Shown: piece by piece, positions 10,084-19,932 of the stretch
How the letters are laid out: every line of letters begins with the position of its first letter
How positions within the stretch are numbered: position 1 is the first letter of the stretch
NCBI RefSeq assembly: GCF_019469425.1
Contig: NZ_CP048272.1
Coordinates: 620,001-684,000 of the forward strand
From: Bifidobacterium asteroides
Lineage (GTDB): Bacteria > Actinomycetota > Actinomycetes > Actinomycetales > Bifidobacteriaceae
Reading direction: 5' to 3'
Length of the DNA stretch: 64,000 bases
Program-made: the position numbers and the translations under genes
The notes under the pieces: model-generated
Database searches by the model: none
Seen by the model: the letters and a program-made list of their open reading frames with translations, nothing else
What the model was told of the DNA's origin: nothing

Positions 10084-11976
10084 ATGGAAACACAAGTGAA
10101 AATGGCAAGAAAAACACAAGAAGAGAAGTCGACGAGTAAGGGCGGGAAGAGGCAATCCGCCGTCAGGGGCCGCAATCGTGCATCCGGTTCCGGCAAGAAA
10201 GGGACCGGAAAGGCGCGTGGTGAATCACGCGGACGCCGCAACGGCTCCATCGCACGTGGAAAAGGCACCCAGACCGAACAGCATCTGGTTGCGCCTCCTA
10301 AATACCGCAAGGGCTCTATGCGCATCGTCCCTCTGGGTGGCCTGGGCGAGATCGGCCGCAACATGAATGTGATCGAGTACAACGGCCACATCCTGCTGAT
10401 CGACTGCGGTGTGCTCTTCCCCGAGGAGGAGCAGCCGGGCGTGGATTTGATTCTGCCTGACTTCAGCTACATCAAGGACAAGCTGGACCAGGTGGATGCC
10501 CTGGTGCTGACCCATGGGCATGAGGACCATATCGGTGGTGTGCCCTACCTACTCAAGTTGCGTCCGGACATCCCCCTGATTGGTTCCAAACTGACCCTGG
10601 GATTCGTCGACGCCAAGTGCGAGGAGCACCATCTCAAGCCCACCGAGGTTGAGGTCAAGGGCCGCGACAAGCTCAAGGTAGGCCCCTTCAACCTGGAGTT
10701 TGTGGCGGTCACCCACTCCATCCCCGATGCCCTGGCCGTCTCCGTGCGCACTCCGGCAGGCCATATCATCGACACCGGCGACATGAAGATCGACCCGCTG
10801 CCACTGGACCATCGCCTGACCGACCTGCGCGAGTTCGCCAAGCTTGGCGAGTCCGGCGTGGACCTGCTCATGGTGGACTCCACCAATGCCGAAGTCCCCG
10901 GCTTCGTCAAGCCCGAAATCTCCATCGCCCCCGCCCTGGACAAGGCCTTCGCCGAGGCCCAGCGCAAGATCATCGTGGCCTCTTTCTCTAGCCATGTCCA
11001 CCGGGTGCAGCAGGTGGTCGATGCCGCCCACAAGTTCGGCCGCAAGGTGGTCTTCGCCGGCCGGTCCATGGTCCGCAACATGTCCATTGCCTCCGACCTG
11101 GGCTACCTGCACCTGCCTGAGGATACCGTGGTCGATCTCAAGGATGCCCACAGCATCCCCGACGAGAAGATCGTCTACATGTGCACCGGATCCCAGGGCG
11201 AGCCCATGGCGGCTCTGGGCCGCATCGCCGACGGGACCCACCGCGATATCACCATCAACGAGTTCGACACGGTCATCCTGGCCAGCTCGCTGATCCCCGG
11301 CAATGAGCACGAGGTCTACAAGGTCATCAACAAACTGGTGCGCCTGGGGGCCAAGGTGGTCAACCGCGACAACGCAGCCATCCACGTTTCCGGCCACTCC
11401 GACGAGGGCGAGCTCTTGCACTTCTACAACATCGTGCAGCCCAAGTGCGCCATGCCCATCCACGGCGAGAACCGGCATTTGGTGGCCAATGGCCTGATTG
11501 CCGTAAAGACCGGCGTGGATCCGCAGAACGTGGTCCTGGCCGAGGACGGCGACGTGGTGGACCTCTACCATGGACAGGCCGCCGTGGTTGGATCCGTGCC
11601 CTGCGGATACGTCTATGTGGACGGCGATTCGGTGGGCCAGCTGACCGACGACGAGCTGGAGCAACGCCGGATTCTGGGCACCGAGGGCTTCGTCTCCGCC
11701 TTTGCCGTGGTCGACACCGAGACCAGCAAGGTCGTCTCCGGCCCCAAGCTCTACCTGAACGCTGTGGCCGAGGACGAGAGCGAATTCAAGTCCATCAACG
11801 CCCAGATAGTCGATCAGCTTGAGGATGCTATGGCCAAGGGGACCATAGGCACCTACCAGCTGCAGCAGATGATGCGCCGCACTCTGGGCGGATGGATCTC
11901 CCGCAAGCTGCACCGCAGGCCCATGATCGTGCCCGTAGTGGCAGACATCGCCACCGACGTGCAACCGCAGGATTGA
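10084..11976 (+). CDS. rnj: Ribonuclease J
   Basis: A metallo-beta-lactamase/beta-CASP ribonuclease of 630 residues that processes and degrades mRNA from the 5' end or internally. The zinc site LTHGHEDHIGG is at about residues 142-152. The beta-CASP region and a late HxxGHSDEGEL motif (near base 11395) complete the active site. The N-terminal 75 residues are a Lys/Arg/Gly-rich basic tail, as is common in actinobacterial RNase J, and may bind RNA. Linkage to dapA is typical of high-GC Gram-positives. A strong terminator lies 24 bases downstream. Confidence 0.96.
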   Translation: METQVKMARKTQEEKSTSKGGKRQSAVRGRNRASGSGKKGTGKARGESRGRRNGSIARGKGTQTEQHLVAPPKYRKGSMRIVPLGGLGEIGRNMNVIEYNGHILLIDCGVLFPEEEQPGVDLILPDFSYIKDKLDQVDALVLTHGHEDHIGGVPYLLKLRPDIPLIGSKLTLGFVDAKCEEHHLKPTEVEVKGRDKLKVGPFNLEFVAVTHSIPDALAVSVRTPAGHIIDTGDMKIDPLPLDHRLTDLREFAKLGESGVDLLMVDSTNAEVPGFVKPEISIAPALDKAFAEAQRKIIVASFSSHVHRVQQVVDAAHKFGRKVVFAGRSMVRNMSIASDLGYLHLPEDTVVDLKDAHSIPDEKIVYMCTGSQGEPMAALGRIADGTHRDITINEFDTVILASSLIPGNEHEVYKVINKLVRLGAKVVNRDNAAIHVSGHSDEGELLHFYNIVQPKCAMPIHGENRHLVANGLIAVKTGVDPQNVVLAEDGDVVDLYHGQAAVVGSVPCGYVYVDGDSVGQLTDDELEQRRILGTEGFVSAFAVVDTETSKVVSGPKLYLNAVAEDESEFKSINAQIVDQLEDAMAKGTIGTYQLQQMMRRTLGGWISRKLHRRPMIVPVVADIATDVQPQD

Positions 11977-12000
11977 TCGCCACTGCCTGTATGCTGATTC

Positions 12001-12040
12001 CAAAGGCTCCGGCCGCCCAGATGGACGGCCGGAGCCTTTG
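12001..12040. terminator. Bidirectional terminator between rnj and the dehydrogenase gene
   Basis: A perfect 15-bp inverted repeat (CAAAGGCTCCGGCCG and its complement) encloses a 10-base loop. It sits in the short gap between two converging genes. The A-rich and T-rich ends let it act on both strands. Confidence 0.85.
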
Positions 12041-12063
12041 GCGTTATCAGTAGGCAGCAGTGC

Positions 12064-13128
12064 TTACATGCTCACGATGATCTTGACGTGGTTTTCCGCG
12101 TCCTCACGCAGCGGACGGAAGCCCTTGTCCACGATGTCTTCGACTCTGATCCGGTCGGTGATGAAGGTGGACAGGTCGATGTTCCGGTCATGGATCAGCT
12201 TGATGGCGTCGGCATGATCGTTGGCGTATCCCATGGACCCCGACATCAGCTTCTCGCCGAAGCCCATCTCCATGGTCACGTTCAAGTTGATGGGCTTGAC
12301 GTGGATGGCCACGACGACCAGGCTGCCTTGGGCCTTGAGCGCCGACAGAAGCTGGTGGACCACCGGTTCCGCGCCGGCTGCGTCGAAGGCCACATCGGCG
12401 CCACGGCCGTCAGTCTCGGCATTGACCCGCTCCAGCAGATCCTCCTTGCTGGGGTCGATGACCAGGTCAGCGGCACCGGACTGCAGGGCCTTGTCCTTGC
12501 GGGCCTGGGAGAGCTCGGACATGATGACCTTGAGTCCCTTGGCCTTGAGCACGGTTCCAAGCAGCAGGCCGACTGGCCCCGCCCCGCCGACCAGGGCGGT
12601 CTGCCCGGGCTCGGTGTGGATCAGACGCACGGCGTGGTAGGCCACTGAGAAGGGTTCGATCAGGGCTGCCTGATCCAGGGGCAGATCGCCCACAGGGAAG
12701 ACACGCTCGGCGGCCACCACCATGTGTTCGCTCATGCCGCCGCCCCAGCCGTTGATGCCGATGAAGCCCAGCTTGGAGCAGTCGTTGTAGTTGCCGGCCT
12801 TGCAGGCCGGGCATTCTCCGCAGGCCATTTCGGCCTCGACTACCACGGAGTCGCCCACCTTCATGTCGGTGTGCACGTCATCGGCGATTGCCTCGATTGT
12901 GCCCGAGATTTCATGGCCAAAGACCACCGGCAGGGTCTCCCCGGAAAGAGGGTGCGGGGTGTTTTTGGAGTTGCCGCCGTTTTGTTCGCCGTCGTAGTAG
13001 AGGTGAAGGTCGGAACCGCAGATGCCGGTGAAGGCGGGATGGATCTTGATGGTTCCCGGTTTGAGCTCAGGCTCGGGCACGTCCTCCAGACGTACATCTT
13101 CCTTGCCGTAGTACATAAGTGCTTTCAT
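12064..13128 (-). CDS. Zinc-dependent alcohol dehydrogenase, 2,3-butanediol/sorbitol dehydrogenase-like
   Basis: A 354-residue medium-chain dehydrogenase. Catalytic-zinc ligands are seen in GICGSDLH and GHE; the structural-zinc cysteines are in ACGECPACKAGNYNDC; the Rossmann motif is VGGAGPVGLLLG. This resembles the R,R-butanediol dehydrogenase and polyol dehydrogenase group, which interconverts vicinal diols and hydroxyketones using NAD(H). The ATG at 13128 is chosen because AAAGGG lies eight bases upstream and the family N-terminus starts MKAL; a longer open frame upstream has no family match. A short-chain acetoin-reductase-like gene at 48328-49113 could act on the same metabolites. Confidence 0.88.
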   Translation of the reverse strand: MKALMYYGKEDVRLEDVPEPELKPGTIKIHPAFTGICGSDLHLYYDGEQNGGNSKNTPHPLSGETLPVVFGHEISGTIEAIADDVHTDMKVGDSVVVEAEMACGECPACKAGNYNDCSKLGFIGINGWGGGMSEHMVVAAERVFPVGDLPLDQAALIEPFSVAYHAVRLIHTEPGQTALVGGAGPVGLLLGTVLKAKGLKVIMSELSQARKDKALQSGAADLVIDPSKEDLLERVNAETDGRGADVAFDAAGAEPVVHQLLSALKAQGSLVVVAIHVKPINLNVTMEMGFGEKLMSGSMGYANDHADAIKLIHDRNIDLSTFITDRIRVEDIVDKGFRPLREDAENHVKIIVSM

Positions 13129-13243
13129 GGCGTAAACCCTTTCTGACATGCATGCCGGTACGGTATGGACGGAGTTGACAACCCAGCTTCCCGTCCTCGC
13201 GAATGGGTGGCGCCCCTTCTTTGGGGACCATCCCATCTATATA

Positions 13244-14002
13244 CTAACGCGTACATGCAGCTGGCATAAGAGGGCTTTCGGCCAGGACCTCACCGTCCTG
13301 GCCGAAGTCGAAGTCGCCCAGCCAGTGTCCGAACCTGCTGGGCCCCTTGCCGCACCAGACCACACAGGCGCTGCGGTCAGCCTGTCCGCTCAGCAGGCGG
13401 TTGGCGGTTCCGGTCACCCTGTCGTTGCCCAGGCGGTAATCCAGGAACTTGCCGTCCCCGTAGTGGCTGGTCACCCGCTGACGCTGCTCCTGGTCAAGCA
13501 CCCGCCAGGGGTCGGCGGCGCAGAAGACCCTGGCGGGCAGGTCCTGCTCCGCCGCCTGGATCAGTGCCAGACCTCCGCCCAAGCTATGTCCGGTAAAGAG
13601 GACCCCGCGCACGGCTCCCGCCTTGCGTCGGGCCAGGTCAAGTGCCTGCTGAGCCAGGATGCCTGCCTGCTGCGTCTGTCCTGGCTCCCCGTTCAGCGGC
13701 GGCAGGAAGCAGGTCAGCGCGGCATGGATGTCGTGCCGGGGGTCGTCGCGCAGATTGGTGCCTGCATAGACCACGGCCATATGGGCATAGTCCGGACCGC
13801 CATCCAGGTCCTGGGCGGCGATCATGCCCTCGAAGCCGTTCTCGGGGCAGTAGCGGGAGCGCAGCACCCAGTAGATGCCCAGAGCTGGATCCTCGAACCA
13901 GTGCAGGCCCGGCCGGGTCTTGATGTCCCCTCTGCCGATCCCATAAGAGTATTGGCAGAGCATGTTGAGCTGCTGCGTGGTGAATCCGGTCCGGACCTGC
14001 AT
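13244..14002 (-). CDS. Lipase-like alpha/beta hydrolase (class 3 type)
   Basis: A 252-residue protein with the nucleophile elbow GHSLGG (Ser about residue 140) and a preceding VVYAGT strand like the oxyanion segment of fungal-type class 3 lipases. Asp and His candidates follow (ADPWRV; RFGHWLGDF). No signal peptide is visible, so it is probably cytoplasmic. The ATG at 14002 has a GAGGGGG ribosome site five bases upstream; a TTG at 14047 has none. The substrate is not predictable. Confidence 0.72.
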   Translation of the reverse strand: MQVRTGFTTQQLNMLCQYSYGIGRGDIKTRPGLHWFEDPALGIYWVLRSRYCPENGFEGMIAAQDLDGGPDYAHMAVVYAGTNLRDDPRHDIHAALTCFLPPLNGEPGQTQQAGILAQQALDLARRKAGAVRGVLFTGHSLGGGLALIQAAEQDLPARVFCAADPWRVLDQEQRQRVTSHYGDGKFLDYRLGNDRVTGTANRLLSGQADRSACVVWCGKGPSRFGHWLGDFDFGQDGEVLAESPLMPAACTR

Positions 14003-14214
14003 GGCGCCCCCTCTCTGCCCGGCTGGTAAGCCATCGGCCTTGATCAACCGCCTGGATGCGCGGTTATTCCCGTCCGGACTGCGCCGTAAGGAAAGAGGTG
14101 AATTGTCCTTCTGGCCCGTCGGCGGGTGTCCGCATTAGACTTGGAATGCCATATCCGTACAGGACCTATGCTGATGCCGGTGGGGGCACCGGCATCCATG
14201 CGTGAAAGGAAATT

Positions 14215-16830
14215 ATGCCCGGAGCCAATCTGACTCGTGTGGAAGCCGAAGAACGAGCCCTCGTCGTATCCAATGTCAGCTATAAGGTCAATCTGGACCT
14301 GACCAAGGGGCCTGCCACTTTCCCCTCCACGGCCTTGATCGATTTTGATGCCCGGCCTGGGGAGTCCACCTTTGTTGATCTGATAGCCGACCAGGTCAGC
14401 CTGATCGAGCTGAACGGCCGGCGTCTGGATCCGGCCCTGGCCTTCCGGGACGACCGGATAGAGCTCGACGACCTGCTGGGGCATAACCAGCTTCGGGTGG
14501 AGGCCCTATGCCGTTATTCGCGCACTGGAGAGGGGCTGCACCGCAGTGTGGACCCTTCGGATGGCAACGTCTACCTCTACTCCCAGTTTGAGGTGCCCGA
14601 CGCGCGCAGAGTCTATGCCGTCTTCGACCAGCCGGACATCAAAGCCGTCTTCGACTTCACTGTGGATGCTCCGGCATCCTGGACGGTTCTTTCCAATATG
14701 CCTCCCGCCTCCCACCAGGACCTGGACAGCCGAACCGCCGAAGGGACCTTGGAGGGCGGCCGCGCCGAGGACGTGACCCGCTGGACCTTCCAGACGACCC
14801 CGGTCATGAGTTCCTATCTGACCGCCTTCGCCGCCGGGCCCTACGCACGATGGACCAGCGAGTATCGGAACGAGGACGGACGGACCATCCCCATGGGCCT
14901 GTACTGCCGGCAGGCGCTGAAGGACTCCCTGGCCGGTGATGCCGAATACCTCTTCGACATCACCAAGAAAGGCTTCGCCTTCTATGCCAAGACCTGGGAC
15001 CTGCCCTTCCCCTGGGCCAAGTACGACCAGATCTTCGTGCCCGAATACAATGCAGGCGCCATGGAGAACATCGGCCTGGTCACTTTCCGCGACTCCTACG
15101 TCTTCGAGTCCAAGGCCACTGGGGCGCAGATCAACCGCCGCGTGGAGACTGTCCTGCACGAACTGGCCCACATGTGGTTCGGCGACCTGGTGACCATGAA
15201 GTGGTGGAATGATCTGTGGCTGAATGAATCCTTCGCGGAGTTCATGTCGACCCTGGCCACTGCCGAGGCCACCGAGTGGACCGACGACTGGGCTACCTTC
15301 TGCTCCGGCGAAAAGAGTTGGGCTCTGACCGAGGATCAGCTGCCCACCACCCATCCGGTGGTGGCCCCCATCCGCGACCTGCACGACACCGAGGTCAATT
15401 TCGACGGCATCACCTACGCCAAGGGCGGTTCCGTGTTGAAGCAGCTGGTCGCCTATGTGGGCCGTGAGCGCTTCTTCCAGGGCATTCACAACTATCTGAC
15501 GGCTCATGCCCATGGCAACGCCACACTGAAGGATCTGCTGACCGAGCTGGAGAAGACCAGCGGCCGCGACCTGGGTAGCTGGTCTCGGCTCTGGCTCGAA
15601 GAGGCCGGCATCACCACCCTGACCAGCCAGGTGCAGACCGACGAGCAGGGGGCCATCACCGCCATGAGGATTGATCAGACTGCTCCCGAGGAGCATCCGG
15701 TCCTGCGTCCGCACCGACTGGCCGTGGGCTTCTACGACGAAGACAAGTCCGGCAAGGTGGTGCGCACGGACCAGTTCGAGCTGGACCTGGACGGCCAAGG
15801 AGCTGAGGTGCCCCAGGTCGTCGGCAGGAAGCGTCCGGCATTGGTCATGATCAACGACGACGATCTTACCTACGCCAAGCTGCGTCTGGACCGGGACTCC
15901 CTGGAGTATGCTGCGCAGAACCTGTACCGGATCGAGGACCGTCTGGCCCGGGCCGTGGTCTGGCTCAGCCTATGGGACATGACCCGGGACGCGCAATTCC
16001 CTGCCGAACGCTTCATCAGCCTGAGCCTGAAGGCCTTGGCCACTGAGCACCAATCCACCACCTTCCGCTACGCGCTGTCCCAGATTTCCACGGCCGCCCA
16101 CCATTTCACCGCATCCCGTCGTCGCCAACCCATGCTGCAGCTGGTGGCAGGAACGCTCTGGGACCTTGCCGTGAAGGCCCAGCCCGGCTCGGACGAGCAG
16201 TTCCAATTGGTCCGCGCTTACCTGGGCTACGGGGACGATACTGACTTCGAGGAACACGCCCGTGGGCTGCTGAGCGGTGACCTGAAGCTGGAGGGGCTGA
16301 CCGTCGACAACAACACCCGTTGGCTGATCATCCACGCCCTGTCCGCCCACGATCTGCTGGCTGACGGGGAGATCGACCGGGAGCTGGCCGCGCGAGACAC
16401 TACTGAAAATCGTGAGTTCGCCATGGGCTCCCGGGCTGCCCGTCCGACGGTCGAGGCCAAGGCCTGGGCCTGGGATCAGGCCCTGCATAACGAGGATCTG
16501 ACCAACTCACAGATCGAGGCCCTGGCAGACGGCTTCTCCGGCTCGGGGGATCAGGAGCTCTTTGCGCCTTACGTGGACCGCTTCTTCGCTGCCGTGGACC
16601 AGGTCTGGGCCCAGAAAACCTTCCATATCGCGGAGACCCTGCTCAACCCGCTGTCGGCAGGCGGGCTCTACCCGTCCAAGGCCGACCCGGCCGCCCTGGT
16701 CAAGGCGGGCGATGCCTGGCTGGCCGACCATGCCGAGGCTCCCAAGGCCCTGCGGGGAATGATCATCCAGAATACGGAGTCATCCAGGCGCATCCTCAAG
16801 GTTCGCGAATACAACGAGCGGCTGCGCTAG
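14215..16830 (+). CDS. pepN: Aminopeptidase N (M1 family)
   Basis: A zinc metallopeptidase of 871 residues removing N-terminal amino acids from peptides in the cytoplasm. GAMEN, the exopeptidase motif, is at residues 281-285. The zinc site HELAH is at 315-319 and the third ligand Glu338 lies in LNESFAE, the expected 18-residue spacing. The C-terminal half is the ERAP1-like helical domain. AAAGGAAATT precedes the ATG. Length and motifs match actinobacterial PepN. Confidence 0.96.
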   Translation: MPGANLTRVEAEERALVVSNVSYKVNLDLTKGPATFPSTALIDFDARPGESTFVDLIADQVSLIELNGRRLDPALAFRDDRIELDDLLGHNQLRVEALCRYSRTGEGLHRSVDPSDGNVYLYSQFEVPDARRVYAVFDQPDIKAVFDFTVDAPASWTVLSNMPPASHQDLDSRTAEGTLEGGRAEDVTRWTFQTTPVMSSYLTAFAAGPYARWTSEYRNEDGRTIPMGLYCRQALKDSLAGDAEYLFDITKKGFAFYAKTWDLPFPWAKYDQIFVPEYNAGAMENIGLVTFRDSYVFESKATGAQINRRVETVLHELAHMWFGDLVTMKWWNDLWLNESFAEFMSTLATAEATEWTDDWATFCSGEKSWALTEDQLPTTHPVVAPIRDLHDTEVNFDGITYAKGGSVLKQLVAYVGRERFFQGIHNYLTAHAHGNATLKDLLTELEKTSGRDLGSWSRLWLEEAGITTLTSQVQTDEQGAITAMRIDQTAPEEHPVLRPHRLAVGFYDEDKSGKVVRTDQFELDLDGQGAEVPQVVGRKRPALVMINDDDLTYAKLRLDRDSLEYAAQNLYRIEDRLARAVVWLSLWDMTRDAQFPAERFISLSLKALATEHQSTTFRYALSQISTAAHHFTASRRRQPMLQLVAGTLWDLAVKAQPGSDEQFQLVRAYLGYGDDTDFEEHARGLLSGDLKLEGLTVDNNTRWLIIHALSAHDLLADGEIDRELAARDTTENREFAMGSRAARPTVEAKAWAWDQALHNEDLTNSQIEALADGFSGSGDQELFAPYVDRFFAAVDQVWAQKTFHIAETLLNPLSAGGLYPSKADPAALVKAGDAWLADHAEAPKALRGMIIQNTESSRRILKVREYNERLR

Positions 16831-16842
16831 CACCCTGCCCGC

Positions 16843-16874
16843 CCCGCCCCGAGTGGCGACGGGTCAGGGGCGGG
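16843..16874. terminator. Hairpin after pepN
   Basis: CCCGCCCC and GGGGCGGG form an 8-bp GC stem around a 16-base loop immediately after pepN and about 90 bases before glmM. It lacks a clear T tract, so termination may be partial. Confidence 0.4.
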
Positions 16875-16964
16875 TCCATAATGAACCTGTCGCCTGCATG
16901 CAGGATGGTACGTGAGGATCGGCGGGGCCTTCAGCGGCCTGGCAGCCGGGTTCGGAGGAGAGCA

Positions 16965-18341
16965 ATGCCCAGATTATTCGGTACCGATGGTGTACGTGGT
17001 TTGGCCAATAAAGACCTAACTGCACAGCTGGCCCTGGATCTAGGCGATGCCGCGGTCCGGGTCCTGGGTCGTGGCGCGGATCGGTCCGCTGGCCGTCGAC
17101 GTGCGCTGATCGGCCGCGACACACGGGTCTCCGGCGATTTTCTGGCCTCGGCCCTGGCCGCCGGCATGTCATCGGGCGGCTTCGACGTGATCGACGTGGG
17201 CATCATTCCCACTCCAGGCATCGCCTACCTGACCAGCGTGCTCAACGTAGAGATGGGGGCGGTCATCTCCGCCTCCCACAACCCCATGCCCGACAACGGT
17301 ATCAAGTTCTTCGCCCGGGGCGGGTTCAAGCTCCAGGATTCCAAGGAGGACGACATTGAATCGGTCCTGGGCCAGGACTGGGAGCGTCCAGTGGGCGAGG
17401 GCGTGGGCCGCGTCTCCCATGACACGGTCACCGCCACCAACATGTACATCGACCACCTGGTGGAGGCTGTGGCCCCTGTCGCCCCCGACAAGACCCAGCC
17501 CAAGCCTTTGGACGGTCTGCGGATCGTGGCCGACTGCGCCAACGGGGCGACTTCGGTGGTAGCTCCCGAGGCTCTGCGCCGGGCTGGGGCGGATGTGGTG
17601 GTCATCAACGCCTCTCCCGATGGCTACAACATCAACAAGCATGCCGGGTCCACCCATCCCGAGCAGCTGCGGGCCATGGTCAAGGCCTCGGACGCGGTCA
17701 TGGGCGTGGCTTTTGACGGGGATGCCGACCGTTGCCTGGCCGTGGACGAAGAGGGACACATGGTCAACGGTGACCAGATCATGGGCATTCTGGCCCGCGC
17801 TAAGCAGCGTGAGGGCAAGCTGGCCAACGACACCCTGGTGGTCACCGTCATGAGCAACCTGGGACTCAAGCTGGCACTGAAGCAGATGGGCATCGTCACC
17901 GTTCAGACGGCCGTGGGCGACCGTTACGTTCTTGAAGAGATGCTGCGCGGCGGCTACACCCTGGGCGGCGAGCAGTCCGGGCATGTCATCAACAGGGAGT
18001 TTGCTACCACAGGCGACGGGACCCTGACAGCCCTGACCTTGGCCAAGGAGGTTGTGCGTTCGGGCAAGAGTCTCAAGGAGCTGGCCGCCGACTTCCCACA
18101 GCTGCCCCAGCGGCTGATCAACGTGTCCGGGGTGGACAAGAACGCAGCCCGCACCAATGCCAAGGTCCAGGACGCGGTCGAGGCGGAGGAGCGGATGCTG
18201 GGGAGCGCTGGCCGGGTCCTGCTGCGGCCTTCGGGAACCGAGCCCCTGGTCAGGGTCATGGTAGAGGCGGCCACCCAGGAGCAGGCCGACCAGGTCTGCC
18301 AGCGGCTGGCGGGAGTCGTGGCCGACGAGCTGGCCATCTGA
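16965..18341 (+). CDS. glmM: Phosphoglucosamine mutase
   Basis: GlmM converts glucosamine-6-phosphate to glucosamine-1-phosphate for UDP-GlcNAc and cell-wall synthesis. Family motifs in order: LFGTDGVRG at the N-terminus, the phosphoserine loop SASHNPMPDNG (Ser about 104), the metal loop DGDADRC, GGEQSGH, and the phosphate-binding RPSGTEPLVRV near the end. 458 residues is normal. The ATG at 16965 follows GGAGGAG; an open frame starts 84 bases earlier but has no family match. def follows 30 bases downstream, probably in one transcript. Confidence 0.97.
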   Translation: MPRLFGTDGVRGLANKDLTAQLALDLGDAAVRVLGRGADRSAGRRRALIGRDTRVSGDFLASALAAGMSSGGFDVIDVGIIPTPGIAYLTSVLNVEMGAVISASHNPMPDNGIKFFARGGFKLQDSKEDDIESVLGQDWERPVGEGVGRVSHDTVTATNMYIDHLVEAVAPVAPDKTQPKPLDGLRIVADCANGATSVVAPEALRRAGADVVVINASPDGYNINKHAGSTHPEQLRAMVKASDAVMGVAFDGDADRCLAVDEEGHMVNGDQIMGILARAKQREGKLANDTLVVTVMSNLGLKLALKQMGIVTVQTAVGDRYVLEEMLRGGYTLGGEQSGHVINREFATTGDGTLTALTLAKEVVRSGKSLKELAADFPQLPQRLINVSGVDKNAARTNAKVQDAVEAEERMLGSAGRVLLRPSGTEPLVRVMVEAATQEQADQVCQRLAGVVADELAI

Positions 18342-18371
18342 TTCGACGACCCAGGAAAGGCGGAATCGTTC

Positions 18372-19025
18372 ATGTTCGGCAGGAAAACGGCCTTCGATGC
18401 CGATCTCAATCACCGGGTGGAGTCCATGCTGGGCGAGGCTGGCAGGGAAGAGCTCCTGCCCATCGTGCAGATGGGCGAGCCAGTCCTGCGTCAGCAGGCC
18501 CGGCCCTACAAGGGTCAGCTGGCAGCCAAGACGCTGAACAGGCTGCTCAAGGCCATGCGTGCCACCATGCTTGAGGCTCCGGGCGTGGGTCTGGCAGCAC
18601 CCCAGGTGGGCTTGGGCCTGGCCATCGCAGTCATCGAAGATCATGTCCATGACGATGAGGACGACCCCCGCCAGATTGACGAACTGCCCTTCAGGGTCAT
18701 TGTCAACCCTTCCTATGAGCCTATCGGGCAGGAGACGGCCGCCTTCTACGAGGGATGCCTGTCCCTGGAAGGATTCCAGGCGGTTCGGCGGCGCTGGCTG
18801 GACATCACGGCCAGCTGGGAGGACCGTTCAGGGCGTAAGCACCGCCAGCGCATGCACGGCTGGCCGGCCCGCATCTTCCAGCACGAGACCGACCATCTGT
18901 CCGGCGAAGTCTATATCGACAAGGCTGAGATTCGCAGCCTGTCTTCCGATGAGAACCTGAGCGAGTACTGGGCCTACGACCCGGTTCCCACCGATGCGGC
19001 ACGGGAGTTGGGATTCACCCTCTGA
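18372..19025 (+). CDS. def: Peptide deformylase
   Basis: Removes the formyl group from nascent N-formyl-methionine proteins. The three deformylase motifs are present: GVGLAAPQVG (about residues 71-80), EGCLSLEG with the metal-binding Cys, and HETDH (171-175). At 217 residues it has an N-terminal extension of about 30 residues and a C-terminal tail, as in the longer actinobacterial forms. Its last 52 bases overlap the 3' end of the converging SRAP gene. Confidence 0.96.
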   Translation: MFGRKTAFDADLNHRVESMLGEAGREELLPIVQMGEPVLRQQARPYKGQLAAKTLNRLLKAMRATMLEAPGVGLAAPQVGLGLAIAVIEDHVHDDEDDPRQIDELPFRVIVNPSYEPIGQETAAFYEGCLSLEGFQAVRRRWLDITASWEDRSGRKHRQRMHGWPARIFQHETDHLSGEVYIDKAEIRSLSSDENLSEYWAYDPVPTDAARELGFTL

Positions 19026-19705
19026 GCCGTTTTGACTCTCTGATCCAGGGCCATGCCCTCAGTCAGCTCCGGCCCGTCCCCTTTCAGGGGCGCCACTGGG
19101 TGCATGATCAGCGCCTCGGAGGCATGGCGGCCAGACTCTGCAGCCAGGGGCAGGATCGCTCTGCCATCTACGTTTGGGTCCAGCCAGGAGTCCAGAGTCG
19201 CATCAGTGATCAGCAGGGGCATCCGATCGTGCACCCGGGATGCCTCTGGCGTGGCTTGTGTCGTCAGGATGGTGGCCGTCAGCAGCCAGGGTTGGCCTGG
19301 CTGAGCCCTCCACCAGGAGTAAAGGCCGGCGATGCTCAGGGTATGGCCGTCGGGAGCCTGAAAGTAGTAGGGTCGGTGGTCGGATGTCCACTCGTAGTAG
19401 CCGCTGGCCGGAATGATGGCCCTGTGGCTCCTGGCAGAGTCCGAGTAGGTCCGTTTGGTCAGGGCGCTCTCCACCCGGGCATTGTGGGTAGGGTAGGCCA
19501 TTTGGCTGCTGTCCGACCAGGAGGGGACTAGATTCCAGCGGGCCGGATGCAGGTGCCGCTGTCCACGCCGGTCCTGGGCCACCAGGGCGATGACCGACCC
19601 GGGGCTGATGTTCCAGGAGGGCCTGGGCAGCCCCGGAGCCTGCCGGGCACCATAGATTTCGGCCAGTTTGGAGTAGTCCAGGTCAGCTGCGAATCGTCCG
19701 CACAT
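18974..19705 (-). CDS. SOS response-associated peptidase (SRAP/YedK/HMCES family)
   Basis: About 243 residues beginning MCGRFA. Cys2, exposed after Met removal, forms the covalent cross-link to abasic sites in single-stranded DNA in this family. Other conserved segments are seen: WNISPGS, TKRTYSDSARSHRAIIPASGYYEW with the catalytic Glu, and an APDGHTLSIAGLY stretch followed by MPLLI. The start at 19705 is fixed by the MCGRF motif. Its end overlaps def by 52 bases on the other strand. Confidence 0.93.
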   Translation of the reverse strand: MCGRFAADLDYSKLAEIYGARQAPGLPRPSWNISPGSVIALVAQDRRGQRHLHPARWNLVPSWSDSSQMAYPTHNARVESALTKRTYSDSARSHRAIIPASGYYEWTSDHRPYYFQAPDGHTLSIAGLYSWWRAQPGQPWLLTATILTTQATPEASRVHDRMPLLITDATLDSWLDPNVDGRAILPLAAESGRHASEALIMHPVAPLKGDGPELTEGMALDQRVKTAQRVNPNSRAASVGTGS

Positions 19706-19932
19706 GGACCCCATTCTATGGATGTTCTGAGCCCCAGTCGAGGAAACGCCGCTGGCCTTTCCCCGGACTGGCTTGAATGGCCATTGCCGTCTCCTCCCTG
19801 CTATTATGAGAATGGTCTGTGGCAGCGGTGCATGCATTGAGGACCGCCGTGGCCGCAGCAGAGTATCCAACGATGTATTTTTGCCCTGCCTGGCATGAAA
19901 CCGGCGGCGGCATTGTGATTAGGAGATGGTTT

